Shown: positions 36,999-46,490, counted from the stretch's first letter. The stretch: DNA of 64,000 nucleotides from Burkholderiales bacterium JOSHI_001 (GCA_000244995.1 CM001438.1:2566090-2630089), one strand, 5' to 3'. Made by a program: numbers and translations. Notes: generated by a model not told the origin, from the letters alone.

Positions 36999-39383
36999 AT
37001 GCAAGTGCCGAGTCACCGCCTGGACGAGGCGGCCAGTGTTGCCGCCCTGCGTTCGCTCCAGGTCCTGGACAGTGAGCCCGAAGTCGAGTTCGACGCCCTG
37101 GTGCGGGCGGCTTCACTGGCCTGTGGCTCGCCGATCGCCCTGATCAGCCTGATCGATGCCGATCGGCAATGGTTCAAGGCCAACATCGGCCTCAGCGGCG
37201 TCACCGAGACGCCTCGGGAGGTGTCCTTCTGTGGGCATGCCGTGCTGGGCGAGGAGGTGTTTGTCGTGCCCGATGCGGCGCTCGATCCGCGCTTCGCCGA
37301 CAACCCTCTGGTCACCGGCGATCCGAGCATCCGCTTCTATGCCGGTGTGCCCATCGTGGTCGGCGCTGGCCATCGCATCGGCACGCTGTGCGTCATCGAC
37401 CGCCAGGCGCGGGAACTCGACGCCTCACAAAGGGAGATCCTGCAGTGTCTGGCGCTGGCGGCCGCCCAGGCGCTCGAGGGCAGGCGCTCCACCCGCGACT
37501 TGCGCCGCAGTGAGGCGTTCCTGGATCGCACCGGCCGGGTCGCCGGCGTGGGCGGCTGGGAACTCGACCTCGCCAGCGGTGCGGTGACCTGGTCCGACGA
37601 GACACGACGAATCCATGGCGTCGAGCCAGACTACCAGCCTGTCCTGGCGGAGGCGATCGACTTCTACGCGATCGAAGCCCGGCCCGTCATACAAGCTGCC
37701 GTCGAGCGGGCGGTGAGCGCAGGGGAGGGGTGGGATCTGGAACTGCCGCTCGTGCGCCGCGATGGACGGCACATCTGGGTTCGAGCTGTGGGCAATGTCG
37801 ATTCGGATGCCGGACAGCCCGTCCGGTTGGTCGGGGCGTTTCAGGACATCACGCAGCGCAAGGAACTCGAACTGCAGTTGGCCGCCGCGTCGGCGCGTGT
37901 GCTCGATCTGTACGACAACGCCCCCTGCGGCTATCACTCCCTCGACGAGCAGGGTCGGTTCCTGCACATCAACGCCACCGCCTTGGGCTGGCTCGGCTGC
38001 ACACGCGAGGACCTGATCGGCAAGAGAAGGGCGGTGGAGTTCTTCACGCCGGAAGGCCAGGAGCAGTTCCGGCAGAACTTCAGCAGGCTCAAGTCGCAAG
38101 GCCGGGTCGAAGGCCTGGAGTTCGACCTGGTGCCTGCCCGCGGGGCGTCCCGCAGGGTCAGCATCACGGCCACTGTGATCAACGACGCCGAGGGCCGCTT
38201 CGAGATGAGCCGCACCGTGATGTTCGACATCACCGATCTGCACAGGACCAGGGAGGCGGTGCGCCAGCTGACCGCGGAGCAGGCCGCCATGCTCGACAAC
38301 GAGCTCATCGGCATCGTCAAGCTGCGCGATCGGCGCGCCGTCTGGAAGAACCGCGCCCTGGGCAGGATCTTCGGCTATGAGCACAACGAACTGCTCGGGC
38401 AACAGTCGCGCATGCTCTACCTGGATGACGAGAGCTACCGCGCCCTTGGCGAAGCCGCCTATCCGGTGCTGAACAGCGGAGGGACGCATCGCACCCAGCT
38501 GCAGATGCGCCGCAAGGACGGCAGCCCCGTCTGGATCGACATGAGCGGCATGGTCATGCCCACGAACCCCGACGAAACCCTGTGGCTGATGGTCGACATC
38601 ACGCCGCTTCGGCAGGCCGAGGAACTGCGGGTCCGGAGCCTTGAACTGGAAGCCGAAAATCGCCAGCTGGTCGAAAGCAGCCGGCTCAAGAGCGAGTTCC
38701 TGGCGAACATGTCGCATGAACTGCGCACGCCATTGAATGCCGTGATCGGGTTCGCGCAGTTGCTCGCTTCCGGAGTCGTCAAGCCGGAGTCGCCGAAGTA
38801 CCTGCCCTACCTCACGCAGATCGGTGCCAGCGGTGCGCACCTGCTGCAGCTGATCGAGTCGATCCTGGACTTCTCGAAGGCCGAGTCGTCCAAGATGACC
38901 TTCCATCCTGAGCCTGTCGATCTGGCAGGAGCGATTCAGGAGGTGATCGACATGCTTCAGGCGAAGTGCCTGAGCCGCGGCGTGGTGGTCACCTCATCGG
39001 TTGCAGGGGCTGGCTGGCTCGTGCAGGTCGACCCCCTGAGGCTGAGGCAGGTGCTCCTGAACTTGATCGGGAATGCGGTCAAGTTTTCGCACCAGGGCGG
39101 ACAGGTCACGGTCCGTGCCGAGCAACAAGGACCCGAGTCGTTTCGGATCGAGGTCGAAGACCGCGGCATCGGCATCGCGGAAGCCGACCTGCCCAAGCTC
39201 TTCAAGTCTTTCCACCAGCTGAGTGCCGGCAACACGAAGACGCATGGCGGCACCGGGATCGGTCTGGCGCTGGTGCGCAGGCTGGTCGAACTCCAAGGCG
39301 GCTCGGTGGGTGTCCGCAGTGACATGGGCGTTGGGAGCGTCTTCCATTTCAGCCTGCCGACGAAAGCGACAACGCTCGGCTGA
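36999..39383 (+). CDS. GAF-PAS-PAS-PAS sensor histidine kinase (orphan)
   Basis: A 794-residue cytoplasmic kinase with no membrane segment. Residues about 20-165 are a GAF domain (FDALVRAASLACGSPIALIS, FCGHAVLGEEVFVVPDA, FYAGVPIV). Three PAS domains follow (about 175-290, 300-425, 430-545). HisKA comes next with phospho-acceptor His near 571 (FLANMSHELRTPLNAVIGFA), then HATPase_c with N-box LNLIGNAVKFSH and G-boxes (VEDRGIGIAEADL, GGTGIGLALVRRL). It autophosphorylates on His in response to an intracellular or small-molecule signal. No response regulator gene lies beside it. The start ATG has AAAGGG upstream. Confidence 0.93.
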   Translation: MQVPSHRLDEAASVAALRSLQVLDSEPEVEFDALVRAASLACGSPIALISLIDADRQWFKANIGLSGVTETPREVSFCGHAVLGEEVFVVPDAALDPRFADNPLVTGDPSIRFYAGVPIVVGAGHRIGTLCVIDRQARELDASQREILQCLALAAAQALEGRRSTRDLRRSEAFLDRTGRVAGVGGWELDLASGAVTWSDETRRIHGVEPDYQPVLAEAIDFYAIEARPVIQAAVERAVSAGEGWDLELPLVRRDGRHIWVRAVGNVDSDAGQPVRLVGAFQDITQRKELELQLAAASARVLDLYDNAPCGYHSLDEQGRFLHINATALGWLGCTREDLIGKRRAVEFFTPEGQEQFRQNFSRLKSQGRVEGLEFDLVPARGASRRVSITATVINDAEGRFEMSRTVMFDITDLHRTREAVRQLTAEQAAMLDNELIGIVKLRDRRAVWKNRALGRIFGYEHNELLGQQSRMLYLDDESYRALGEAAYPVLNSGGTHRTQLQMRRKDGSPVWIDMSGMVMPTNPDETLWLMVDITPLRQAEELRVRSLELEAENRQLVESSRLKSEFLANMSHELRTPLNAVIGFAQLLASGVVKPESPKYLPYLTQIGASGAHLLQLIESILDFSKAESSKMTFHPEPVDLAGAIQEVIDMLQAKCLSRGVVVTSSVAGAGWLVQVDPLRLRQVLLNLIGNAVKFSHQGGQVTVRAEQQGPESFRIEVEDRGIGIAEADLPKLFKSFHQLSAGNTKTHGGTGIGLALVRRLVELQGGSVGVRSDMGVGSVFHFSLPTKATTLG

Positions 39384-39414
39384 CGGCTCGTCGAAGGCAA
39401 TGATGCGCAAGGGC

Positions 39415-39451
39415 GGTCTCGTCGGGCCGGCAGGCCCGACACCACGAGACC
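39415..39451. terminator. Candidate bidirectional terminator hairpin
   Basis: Inner stem GTCGGGCC / GGCCCGAC (39421-39428 with 39433-39440) and outer stem GGTCTC / GAGACC with a five-base bulge. It lies between the convergent kinase and LysR genes. There is no clear T-run, so the call is weak. Confidence 0.4.
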
Positions 39452-39573
39452 CAGCGGATGTGAAGGGCCTCTGCGGCGCGCTGCCGAACCCCGTGCTGCT
39501 CGACGTACTGTGTCCGGTGGGCGTGGTGGTGGTCCGGAGCCGGATCCATCCCGGCCTCGTGCACGATCCTGTG

Positions 39574-40548
39574 TCACCGCTGGAGCCTTCGCCGCCCTCG
39601 CTGAACTGGGGTGGGTGGCCGTAGCGCAACGCCCGCGCCGCTGGCGTCGAGCGCCGACAGCCGCTCCCGCAAGTGCCCGACTGCGAAGTCGATGAAGGCG
39701 CGGGTCTTCATCGGCAGCCGCCCCTGGCCGGGGTAGATCAGGCTGGCCGCAACCGCAGGTGACTCCGCCTCGGCCAGCACACGGACGAGGCGGCCGTCGC
39801 GCAGGGCATCGGCCACCTGGTAGGACAGCACGCGGGTGAGGCCCAGCCCGAGGACCGCGGCTTCGATGGCGGCATCGGCCGTGGAGACGATCAGGCGCGA
39901 ATGCACCGGCACCTGCCGCCTCTGACCATCGGCGGCGACGAAGCTCCACGCCGTGGCAGCCTCCAGGCCGTCGAACGTGATGCAACGGTGTGCCGCAAGA
40001 TCGTCCAGCGACCGCGGGGTGCCGAAACGCGCCAGGTAGGCCGGGCTCGCACACATCACGCGACGGATCGCGCCGACCTGCGTCGCGACGAGGTTGCTGT
40101 CGGGCAAGGTGCCGATGCGCAGGGCGACGTCGACATGCTCCTCGATGAGGTTGACGTTGCGGTCGCCCAGGCGGAGCTGAATGTCGACCTCGGGGTGCAG
40201 TTCCAGGAACGCTGCAGCCACCGGCACAACGTGCAGTCGGCCGAATACGATCGGTGCGGCCACCACGAGCTGGCCCTTGACCTTGGCGTAGGCCCCAGAG
40301 GCCGCGCGTTCGGCCTCCTCGACCTGCTCCAGGATCTGACGGCACGCGGCGAAGTAGTCGCGCCCCGCATCGGTCAGCACCAGCTTGCGGGTCGAGCGGG
40401 TGATCAGCCGCGTCTTGAGGTGCGCCTCCAGGTCCGCCAGCTTGCGGCTGACGGTGGCCAGCGGCACGCCGAGTTGGCGACCGGCCGCCGACAGGCTGCC
40501 GCCATCGACGATGGCGGCGAACACGGACATGGCGTCGAGTCGGTCCAT
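39574..40548 (-). CDS. LysR-family transcription regulator
   Basis: A 324-residue protein. The N-terminal winged helix is clear (MSVFAAIVDGGSLSAAGRQL, ATVSRKLADLEAHLKTRLI). A LysR substrate-binding domain starts at GQLVVAAPIVFGRLHVVP. The gene is divergent from an AhpD-like/DUF1348/PNPOx-like operon, the classic LysR arrangement, so it very likely regulates that operon. The C-terminus has a short Arg/Pro-rich extension after the usual end of the domain. Confidence 0.93.
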   Translation of the reverse strand: MDRLDAMSVFAAIVDGGSLSAAGRQLGVPLATVSRKLADLEAHLKTRLITRSTRKLVLTDAGRDYFAACRQILEQVEEAERAASGAYAKVKGQLVVAAPIVFGRLHVVPVAAAFLELHPEVDIQLRLGDRNVNLIEEHVDVALRIGTLPDSNLVATQVGAIRRVMCASPAYLARFGTPRSLDDLAAHRCITFDGLEAATAWSFVAADGQRRQVPVHSRLIVSTADAAIEAAVLGLGLTRVLSYQVADALRDGRLVRVLAEAESPAVAASLIYPGQGRLPMKTRAFIDFAVGHLRERLSALDASGAGVALRPPTPVQRGRRRLQR

Positions 40549-40618
40549 TATTCCGAATAGTGAGAGGAAGAATCGCGGATATGCAGTCTAGTTGGCGTGG
40601 GCGGGAATATCTACATTC
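40549..40618. promoter_or_regulatory. Candidate LysR operator sites
   Basis: The 116-base divergent gap holds a perfect palindrome TATTCCGAATA (40549-40559) next to the LysR start, and an interrupted repeat GAAT-N6-ATTC (40605-40618). Two related AATTC/GAAT half-site sets upstream of the target operon fit a LysR recognition plus activation site pair. This is inference from symmetry and position. Confidence 0.35.
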
Positions 40619-40664
40619 TCTTCACCGGCACTCACCGGCCCAACCCACCTCTGGAGTCCACACC

Positions 40665-41213
40665 ATGTCCCGCCTTGTCACCCCCGCCAGCATCGACGCC
40701 GCCCCCGCATCGGCCCGCCCGCTCCTCGAAGCCGTGAAGAAGCAGATCGGCAGCGTGCCGAACCTGTTCCGCCTGGTCGCCAACAGTCCGGCCGCGCTGG
40801 AGGGCTACCTCGGCATGTCCGGCGCGCTGGCCAAGGGCAGCCTGCCGGCGCCGACGCGCGAGCGCATCGCGCTGGCCGTCGCCCAGATCAACGACTGCGG
40901 CTACTGCCTGTCGGCGCACAGCTACATGGGCAAGAACCTGGCGAAGCTGAGCGAAGCCGAGATCGCCGCCAACCGCCACGGCAGCTCGCTCGACCCGAAG
41001 GCCGACGCCGCGGTGCGCTTCGCGGTCAAGGTCGTGCGCGAACGCGGGCATGTGTCCGACGCCGACGTGCAGGCCGTGCGCATGGCGGGCTACGACGATG
41101 CGCAGATCGTCGAGATCGTTCAGCACGTCGCCCTGAACACCTGGACCAACTACGTCAACTCGGTGGCGCAGACCGAGATCGATTTCCCGGCTGCGCAGGC
41201 TCTGGCCGCCTGA
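40665..41213 (+). CDS. AhpD-like carboxymuconolactone decarboxylase family protein
   Basis: A 182-residue protein with SD GGAG. It contains the CxxC peroxidase-type motif in [19 protein letters not shown], as in AhpD-like alkylhydroperoxidases (E..C..C..H). Upstream residues [11 protein letters not shown] are also typical. Such proteins reduce peroxides or carry out related thiol chemistry in the cytoplasm. First gene of a three-gene operon divergent from LysR. Physiological substrate not predictable. Confidence 0.9.
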   Translation: MSRLVTPASIDAAPASARPLLEAVKKQIGSVPNLFRLVANSPAALEGYLGMSGALAKGSLPAPTRERIALAVAQINDCGYCLSAHSYMGKNLAKLSEAEIAANRHGSSLDPKADAAVRFAVKVVRERGHVSDADVQAVRMAGYDDAQIVEIVQHVALNTWTNYVNSVAQTEIDFPAAQALAA

Positions 41214-41296
41214 GCGGCCACGCCCGTCCTGCGAGTCGGCGCCGCCTGGCGTGCGCCGACCTCGCGGGCCCTTGTCACCTGCCTGGAGACCCTGCC

Positions 41297-41761
41297 ATGT
41301 CCCGTCCGCCCTTGCCGCCGTTCACCCTCGAAGCCGCCGTCCAGAAGGTGCGCCTGGCCGAAGACGCCTGGAATGGCCGCGACCCCGCGCGCGTGGCGCT
41401 GGCCTATGCGCCCGACAGCCGCTGGCGCAATCGCTCGACCTTCCTGCAGGGTCGCGCGGAGATCGAAGCCTTTCTCACGCAGAAGTGGCAGCGCGAACTC
41501 GACTACCGGCTCGTCAAGGAACTGTGGGCGTTTCGGGAAGACCGCATCGCGGTGCGCTTCGCCTACGAGTGGCACGACGCCGCGGGGCAGTGGTTTCGCA
41601 GCTACGGCAACGAGAACTGGGCCTTCGATGGCGAGGGGCTGATGCACACGCGCGTCGCCAGCATCAACGACCTGGCGATTGCCGGTTCCGAGCGCCTCTA
41701 TCGCTGGCCCGCAGGCCGGCGCCCGGACGACCACGCCGGTCTCACCGAACTGGGGCTGTGA
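41297..41761 (+). CDS. DUF1348 / NTF2-like protein
   Basis: A 154-residue protein. The motifs [41 protein letters not shown] and [15 protein letters not shown] are characteristic of DUF1348 (SnoaL/NTF2-like fold). These proteins are small, conserved and of unknown reaction, often found beside AhpD-like or flavin enzymes. Second gene of the operon; its TGA overlaps the GTG of the next gene. Confidence 0.9.
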   Translation: MSRPPLPPFTLEAAVQKVRLAEDAWNGRDPARVALAYAPDSRWRNRSTFLQGRAEIEAFLTQKWQRELDYRLVKELWAFREDRIAVRFAYEWHDAAGQWFRSYGNENWAFDGEGLMHTRVASINDLAIAGSERLYRWPAGRRPDDHAGLTELGL

Positions 41762-42378
41762 TCGTGGCCGACACCAAGACCTATGCCAGCGACGTGGCGT
41801 TCACCGACACCGTGAAGGCGATCCAGGCCCGCAAGGGTTCGCGCCCGGCGTACGCGCGCATGGAAGCGGGTGTATCCTGGGAACAAGCCATCACGGCCGA
41901 CCTGAAAGCCGAGGTCGAAGCCCAGACCAGCGTGTTCCTCGCCACGGCCAACGCGCAAGGGCAGCCCTACATCCAGCACCGCGGCGGCCCGGCGGGCTTC
42001 CTGAAAGTGCTGGACGAACACACGATCGCCTTCGTGGACTTCGCGGGCAACCGCCAGTACATCACCCAGGGCAACCTCGAAGAGAACCCGAAGGCGCAGC
42101 TGTTCCTGATCGACTACGCCCACCGGCGCCGCATCAAGGTGTGGGGCACGGCGCGCGTGGTGGAAGGCGACCCGGCGCTGTTGCAGCGCCTGATGCCCGA
42201 AGGCTATCGCGCGCGGCCGGAGCAGGTACTGCTCTTCACGGTCACCGCATGGGACGTGAACTGCCCGCAGCACATACCGCAGCGCTTCGAGGCGGCCGAT
42301 GTGGCGGCGGAGATCAACTCTCGCGACAAGCGCATTGCCGAGCTTGTGGCGGAGGTTGAGCGTTTGCAGAGGAGTTGA
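41758..42378 (+). CDS. Pyridoxamine 5'-phosphate oxidase-like flavoprotein
   Basis: A 206-residue product from GTG 41758, which overlaps the previous stop (GTGA); GTG 41764 is an alternative. Key motifs are [50 protein letters not shown] (given in part) and KVWGTARVV. All are typical of the PNPOx-like split-barrel FMN-binding family ('pyridoxamine 5'-phosphate oxidase family protein'). Probably an FMN- or F420-type oxidoreductase of unknown substrate, acting with the two preceding genes. The C-terminus ends in a short coiled helix ([12 protein letters not shown]). Confidence 0.88.
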   Translation: MIVADTKTYASDVAFTDTVKAIQARKGSRPAYARMEAGVSWEQAITADLKAEVEAQTSVFLATANAQGQPYIQHRGGPAGFLKVLDEHTIAFVDFAGNRQYITQGNLEENPKAQLFLIDYAHRRRIKVWGTARVVEGDPALLQRLMPEGYRARPEQVLLFTVTAWDVNCPQHIPQRFEAADVAAEINSRDKRIAELVAEVERLQRS

Positions 42379-42430
42379 ACATTGGGACCGTGAGTGACTG
42401 GTTCTCTTTGCGGTGACCGACTGCTTGGGG

Positions 42431-42536
42431 TCGCGCCTTGCTGACCGGGCCGGTGGTCGCGAAGGCCTGAAGCCGTCATCAGAATTGTGGATGCCAAATG
42501 CCGCCATTCGCCTCCGGCAGTTCCGGCCAGAAGCGG
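42431..42536 (+). repeat. Dispersed noncoding repeat, copy A
   Basis: About 105 bases that match copy B at 44315-44421 with about 85-90% identity by eye. Shared blocks include CTTGCTGACCGGGCCGGTGG, TCGCGAAGGCC and CAGAATTGTGGATGCC, then GCCGCCATTCGCC. It lies between the flavoprotein gene and the ATPase-DUF4435 gene. Confidence 0.8.
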
Positions 42537-42608
42537 ACGGTCGGAGTGCCTGCTGCTAACCCGACACTGGCAGTTGCGGTGTGCCGGCTCACTGGCGGTT
42601 GTATCTGT

Positions 42609-44198
42609 CTACGGCGTACTCGTCGGAAGGTAGCTGCGCAAGACGCTGACATACATTGCCGACTCCTTGCTATTCAACAAACGCAGGACGAACGGAACAT
42701 ACTCACCGTGCTTAAGCCCGAAGCACACAGAGATGCGGTCAGCCAAACTCTTTCGGTTGTATACCTTCAACAGATCGTCAACCTTAGCGCTTGCCAACGC
42801 ACGTTGGAAAGTCGCCTCAGCCTCTCCGACGGTGGACAGCATATCGAGCGATGCGACGAGGGTGTCGACACCTTGCTTCAGGCCTGCCCGGTCTTGCGAA
42901 GCCGGGGAATAGCACGATAGCTGATAGCGAATTCGTCGCGCGGCCGTCAAGACAATCTGGACTTCCAACTCATCAGTCAAAGCGCGGATGATGTAGTCAG
43001 TGACCGCTCGGACCGCAGTGTCAGGATCTTGCACGAGGGCAGTTGCCGCAGCACGGACCATCTTCTCATTGCAGAGAAGATTCTCGACTTCCGCAAACGG
43101 AATCGCATGGACACCTTGCTCCGCCAAGGCGGAGATTTCCTCGGCCGTCTTGACATCTCGGTCGACAAGACCAAACGCTGTCAGGGTGTGCAATGCGCCG
43201 TTTGCATTGAGCGCCTTGACTGACTCGGCTACTTTATCTGCGCTACCTCTTGGAACGACGTGGTGAGTTGGATAGCAGAGCTGATAGACCGAGTGGTCAA
43301 GCCCACCTCGTTCTCCTTCGCAGAAGAGCACGGGTTTTCTGCTTCCCACAAGTTCAAGGACGAGGCTTTCGGGAAGGGTCTTGTCTTTAGGAAGGTCGGA
43401 CCACGTCCACGAGCTTGCGGCATAGGCATGAACCCAGATCTTCTTCGCCGCAGCGCGACTGGCAGCGAAGTCTAGGTCGTGCGTGATGTAGACGATTGAC
43501 TTGTCTGGACAGAGCTCTTCAACCTTGTTCCAAAGCTTGTCCATTAGCGATCGATGCAAGTGCAGTTCAGGCTCGTCGATAACGACGAGTGAGCCAGCTG
43601 GCGCTGTCAAGCACTGCCCGAGCAAGTAGAGGGTGACCCGCTCACCATCGCTCATCTCCTTCGCGTGATACTCGGTCGCCGTCCCCTTTCCAACCGTCAC
43701 CTTGCCATCATGGAACGTAATGGAGCGATGCGGCATTAGGTAGCCCCATAGCTTTACTATTTGGTCGATGGCCGAGTCAGGAACCGGGATATAAGCTTGC
43801 TGGGCGCGAGTCTGGTTGGTGTGGGAGCGATCACGCTCTGCCTCCATGGCGAAGAGGAGCGCCAACAGCTTGTCGTAGTCACTCAGAAGGTGAGTTGCGG
43901 GATTGCCACCCCATCGATCGTGAATCTTGCGGCCCAAACTAGCATGTTGATCTGATCGTCCTAAGTACAGCTCCTTCTCCGCCTGCTCCAGGTTCTTTAC
44001 CTGAGCGAAATCGGGCATGTTCAAAGCCTTCTGCGCGCCCACACGATGGACGGGCATGTGGCCCTGGTTGTTGTCTTCCAGCCAAATGCCGAGTCGCGTC
44101 TTGCCGGATCCGTTTGCTCCAACAACTACGACGCGAGTGGGATGCTCCACTTCGACCGGTTGCTCATCTGCAGAGTGACCTGGGAATCTGATAGCCAT
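42609..44198 (-). CDS. ABC-type ATPase-DUF4435 protein (PARIS/AriA-AriB-like architecture)
   Basis: A 529-residue protein. The N-terminal ABC ATPase has Walker A GANGSGKT (residues 27-34), signature EMSDGERVTLYLLG (about 180) and Walker B GSLVVIDEPELHLHRS (about 206), followed by VYITHDLDF. The C-terminal part starts at KPVLFCEGERGG (about 288), then VPRGSADKVAESV, FGLVDRDVKTAEE and IPFAEVENLLC. This matches DUF4435, a TOPRIM-related nuclease-like domain. ATPase plus DUF4435 is the composition of the PARIS anti-phage system, which also occurs as one fused protein. An OLD-like nuclease is the alternative. ATG 44198 is preferred; a TTG at 44240 is possible. Base composition is lower in GC than neighbours. 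Confidence 0.78.
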   Translation of the reverse strand: MAIRFPGHSADEQPVEVEHPTRVVVVGANGSGKTRLGIWLEDNNQGHMPVHRVGAQKALNMPDFAQVKNLEQAEKELYLGRSDQHASLGRKIHDRWGGNPATHLLSDYDKLLALLFAMEAERDRSHTNQTRAQQAYIPVPDSAIDQIVKLWGYLMPHRSITFHDGKVTVGKGTATEYHAKEMSDGERVTLYLLGQCLTAPAGSLVVIDEPELHLHRSLMDKLWNKVEELCPDKSIVYITHDLDFAASRAAAKKIWVHAYAASSWTWSDLPKDKTLPESLVLELVGSRKPVLFCEGERGGLDHSVYQLCYPTHHVVPRGSADKVAESVKALNANGALHTLTAFGLVDRDVKTAEEISALAEQGVHAIPFAEVENLLCNEKMVRAAATALVQDPDTAVRAVTDYIIRALTDELEVQIVLTAARRIRYQLSCYSPASQDRAGLKQGVDTLVASLDMLSTVGEAEATFQRALASAKVDDLLKVYNRKSLADRISVCFGLKHGEYVPFVLRLLNSKESAMYVSVLRSYLPTSTP

Positions 44199-44314
44199 TT
44201 GCACCAGTTTGTTGAGGCACCTTGGGTGCCGACAGAACAAGAGTCTGCCACCTTGCGCGATACCAGAGCGGTCGGCACTGACCGCTTCCGCTGGCCATCA
44301 ATTTCTGCTCCGGG

Positions 44315-44421
44315 TCGGGCCTTGCTGACCGGGCCGGTGGTCGCGAAGGCCGGAAGCCGTCAACAGAATTGTGGATGCCCTACTGCCGCCATTCGCCTTC
44401 GGCGGTCCCGGCCACAAGCGG
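44315..44421 (+). repeat. Dispersed noncoding repeat, copy B
   Basis: Direct-orientation copy of the repeat at 42431-42536. Copies A and B bracket the ATPase-DUF4435 gene. Differences are scattered substitutions and one short indel. No coding capacity is seen. Confidence 0.8.
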
Positions 44422-44707
44422 GCGTACACGTCAGGCCGATTTGGAGCATGTCAGTTGATGAGCCGGGCTCGCGGCTCAGACGGGCCTGCCTACTCGCCTT
44501 CACGCGAGGCCCGAGACTGTTCAGGGAGGATCAATAGGGTTCGGTCTGGTGTCCGTTGAACCGGCTGCAGCCCGGACGGGCTACATTCGTGCCTTCCGAC
44601 GAACTCGCGGAAAGACACCAAATGCCGATGGACCTGCCTGGGGCTGACCTTTAGTGGGTGCCGCCATCAAGCCCACGAAGCGGCGCAGTCCGGCTGCAGG
44701 TGCATCC

Positions 44708-46405
44708 ATGCCTGGCAACGCGTCGCGACGCTTCGCTGACTTCTCAATCAGGGCATGGCGCGAGGGCCACTCCATTGCGGTGATGGCGCATGCCACCCCG
44801 GTCGGAGGCATGCGTGCCCCGGTGTTTGTTCGCGTCGGCGCATTCGACGCACGAGAATGGCGGCTTTCGACCGACGCAAGATGGCGACAAGCTGCCGCCT
44901 TAGGTCGCGAGTTGGCGCGCTGGCTGTTGCCGCCTGAAGTTTGGGCACTGTTTGGCGACAGCTTGCGCGCGCTCGGCGCGTTGCCCGGCGCCGGTGTGCG
45001 CTTGCGCCTGTGCCTGACCGAAGAACTGATCGACTTGCCGTGGGAGTACTTGTACCGCCCTGACGTGAGCGACGCCGAATCTCCACGCAGCGGCTTCCTG
45101 CTGATGGATGAGCGCATTTCCCTGGTGCGCGAGCCACCCTCTTTGCTGTTCCACCAGTCCTCTTCGTTGCGCGTACAGCGCGGCGTCTTCGTCGGTGCGC
45201 TGTGGAGCGATGGCAGCGATGGCTGGGGAGTCAAGCCGGAATTCCGTAGCCTCAAGCGCTCACTCGCGCCCCTGGAGGACCTGGTACAGATCCAGCGAGT
45301 GTGGGCCACCGACGATGCGGGCTTGGACGCGCTGCTGGCACAGGGCTGCGACTTCTTCCATTACGCTGGCCATGCCGACATCGTGAACGGTCAAGCCAGC
45401 CTGGTGCGTACGGCCGATCCCGCGTTCATGCGCGCCAGCGACGAAGAACAGTTGACCGGGCGTTTCGAGCATCAGCCCGGCCCCCCAAGCTGGAACTCGG
45501 TGGAGCGCCTGGCTCCGCGACTGAAACGCGCTGGGGTGCGCTGCGTGCTGTTGAATGCCTGCAACAGCGGCTTCTGGTCGGTGGTGCAGCCGTTCATGCG
45601 GGCCGGTGTCGCATGCATGGTGGGCGTGCAGGGCCTGGTCAGCAATATGGCAGCGTTGCACTTTGCAGAGAAGCTGTATCGCTCGCTGGCGCTCGGCCTT
45701 TCTGTCGATGAGGCGGTGTCGTGGGCCCGGCTGCATGTGATGGACGATTCGCGCAGCTACTACCCAATGGACTGGGGCCGCTTCATGGTCTACATGCCGG
45801 CCGAGTCGGCGGTGCTGTTCCCGCGCGCAGCAGCAGGCGCTGTCGATCCACGCCGAGAGGCCGCGCTGTTGGCCCGAACGGCCACTGCACAACGTACCCG
45901 CCGTCGCGCATTCGAGCACGACGCCGAATCGTTTCAGCGCAAATTCACTGACATGACGGAGCTGAGCGTGCTGATTCTTGGCCGCTTCACCGACGAGCGC
46001 AAGGCAGTACTCGATGACATCCGGCGCGCCTTGACGCGATTGGACCGGGTGTACGTTCCGATTCTTTTCGACTTCGAAAAGGCAGGGGACCGTGACTTGA
46101 TCGAGTCGGTGCTGCGCTTTGCGGCCGTCTCACGCTTCGTCATTGCCGATCTGTCGGATCCGAAGAGCGTGCCGGCAGAACTGCAGGCCATCGTTCCGGC
46201 CTTCCCGTCACTGCCCGTGGTGGCGCTGATCGAAGACAACCAGCGTGAATACCCGGTGTCTGACCACATCCTGCGTCGTGAATCGGTGCTGAAGCCAATC
46301 GTGCGCTACCGCGACCGCACTCATCTGAGCAGCATCTTCCGAACCCAGGTGATCGAGCCTGCCGAGCGAATGGTGACCGAATTGCGCCCGCCGCTGCTGG
46401 CCTGA
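44708..46405 (+). CDS. CHAT-domain protein with C-terminal FDFE/IADLSD domain
   Basis: A 565-residue protein (ATG 44708; a GTG at 44654 would add 18 residues). The first part (FADFSIRAWREGHSIAVMAH) precedes a CHAT caspase-like domain with catalytic His in DFFHYAGHAD (about 222) and Cys in CVLLNACNSGFW (about 283). The C-terminal 150 residues carry LSVLILGRFTDERKAVLDDI, VPILFDFEKAGDRDLIESVL and FVIADLSDPKSVPAELQAIV, a Rossmann-like or TIR-like domain frequent in bacterial conflict proteins. CHAT proteases act in programmed death and gasmin activation. A protease role is inferred from the His/Cys pair; the substrate is unknown. Neighbours are other conflict genes. Confidence 0.85.
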   Translation: MPGNASRRFADFSIRAWREGHSIAVMAHATPVGGMRAPVFVRVGAFDAREWRLSTDARWRQAAALGRELARWLLPPEVWALFGDSLRALGALPGAGVRLRLCLTEELIDLPWEYLYRPDVSDAESPRSGFLLMDERISLVREPPSLLFHQSSSLRVQRGVFVGALWSDGSDGWGVKPEFRSLKRSLAPLEDLVQIQRVWATDDAGLDALLAQGCDFFHYAGHADIVNGQASLVRTADPAFMRASDEEQLTGRFEHQPGPPSWNSVERLAPRLKRAGVRCVLLNACNSGFWSVVQPFMRAGVACMVGVQGLVSNMAALHFAEKLYRSLALGLSVDEAVSWARLHVMDDSRSYYPMDWGRFMVYMPAESAVLFPRAAAGAVDPRREAALLARTATAQRTRRRAFEHDAESFQRKFTDMTELSVLILGRFTDERKAVLDDIRRALTRLDRVYVPILFDFEKAGDRDLIESVLRFAAVSRFVIADLSDPKSVPAELQAIVPAFPSLPVVALIEDNQREYPVSDHILRRESVLKPIVRYRDRTHLSSIFRTQVIEPAERMVTELRPPLLA

Positions 46406-46410
46406 GAATC

Positions 46411-46490
46411 ATGGTGGCGGCCTGAAGCCGTCGTCACTATTCGGGGTGCTCCACTACCGACGTTCGCTTTGGGTAGACCCGGCCAAGAGC
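46411..46490 (+). repeat. Dispersed noncoding repeat, diverged copy C
   Basis: Just after the CHAT gene stop the sequence GTGGCGGCCTGAAGCCGTC, then ...TTCGCTTTGGGTAGACCCGGCCA and AGAGCGG, follows the order of blocks of copies A and B but with many changes and an altered centre. Confidence 0.5.

Noticed and set aside
36661-37116. Small minus-strand gene upstream of the histidine kinase
   Set aside because: It overlaps the kinase start, has no SD and no motif, and looks like a relic of repeat DNA.
42431-46490. Integron cassette array (dispersed repeats as attC sites)
   Set aside because: I find no RYYYAAC...GTTRRRY pair of correct spacing, genes lie in both directions, and no integron integrase is seen.
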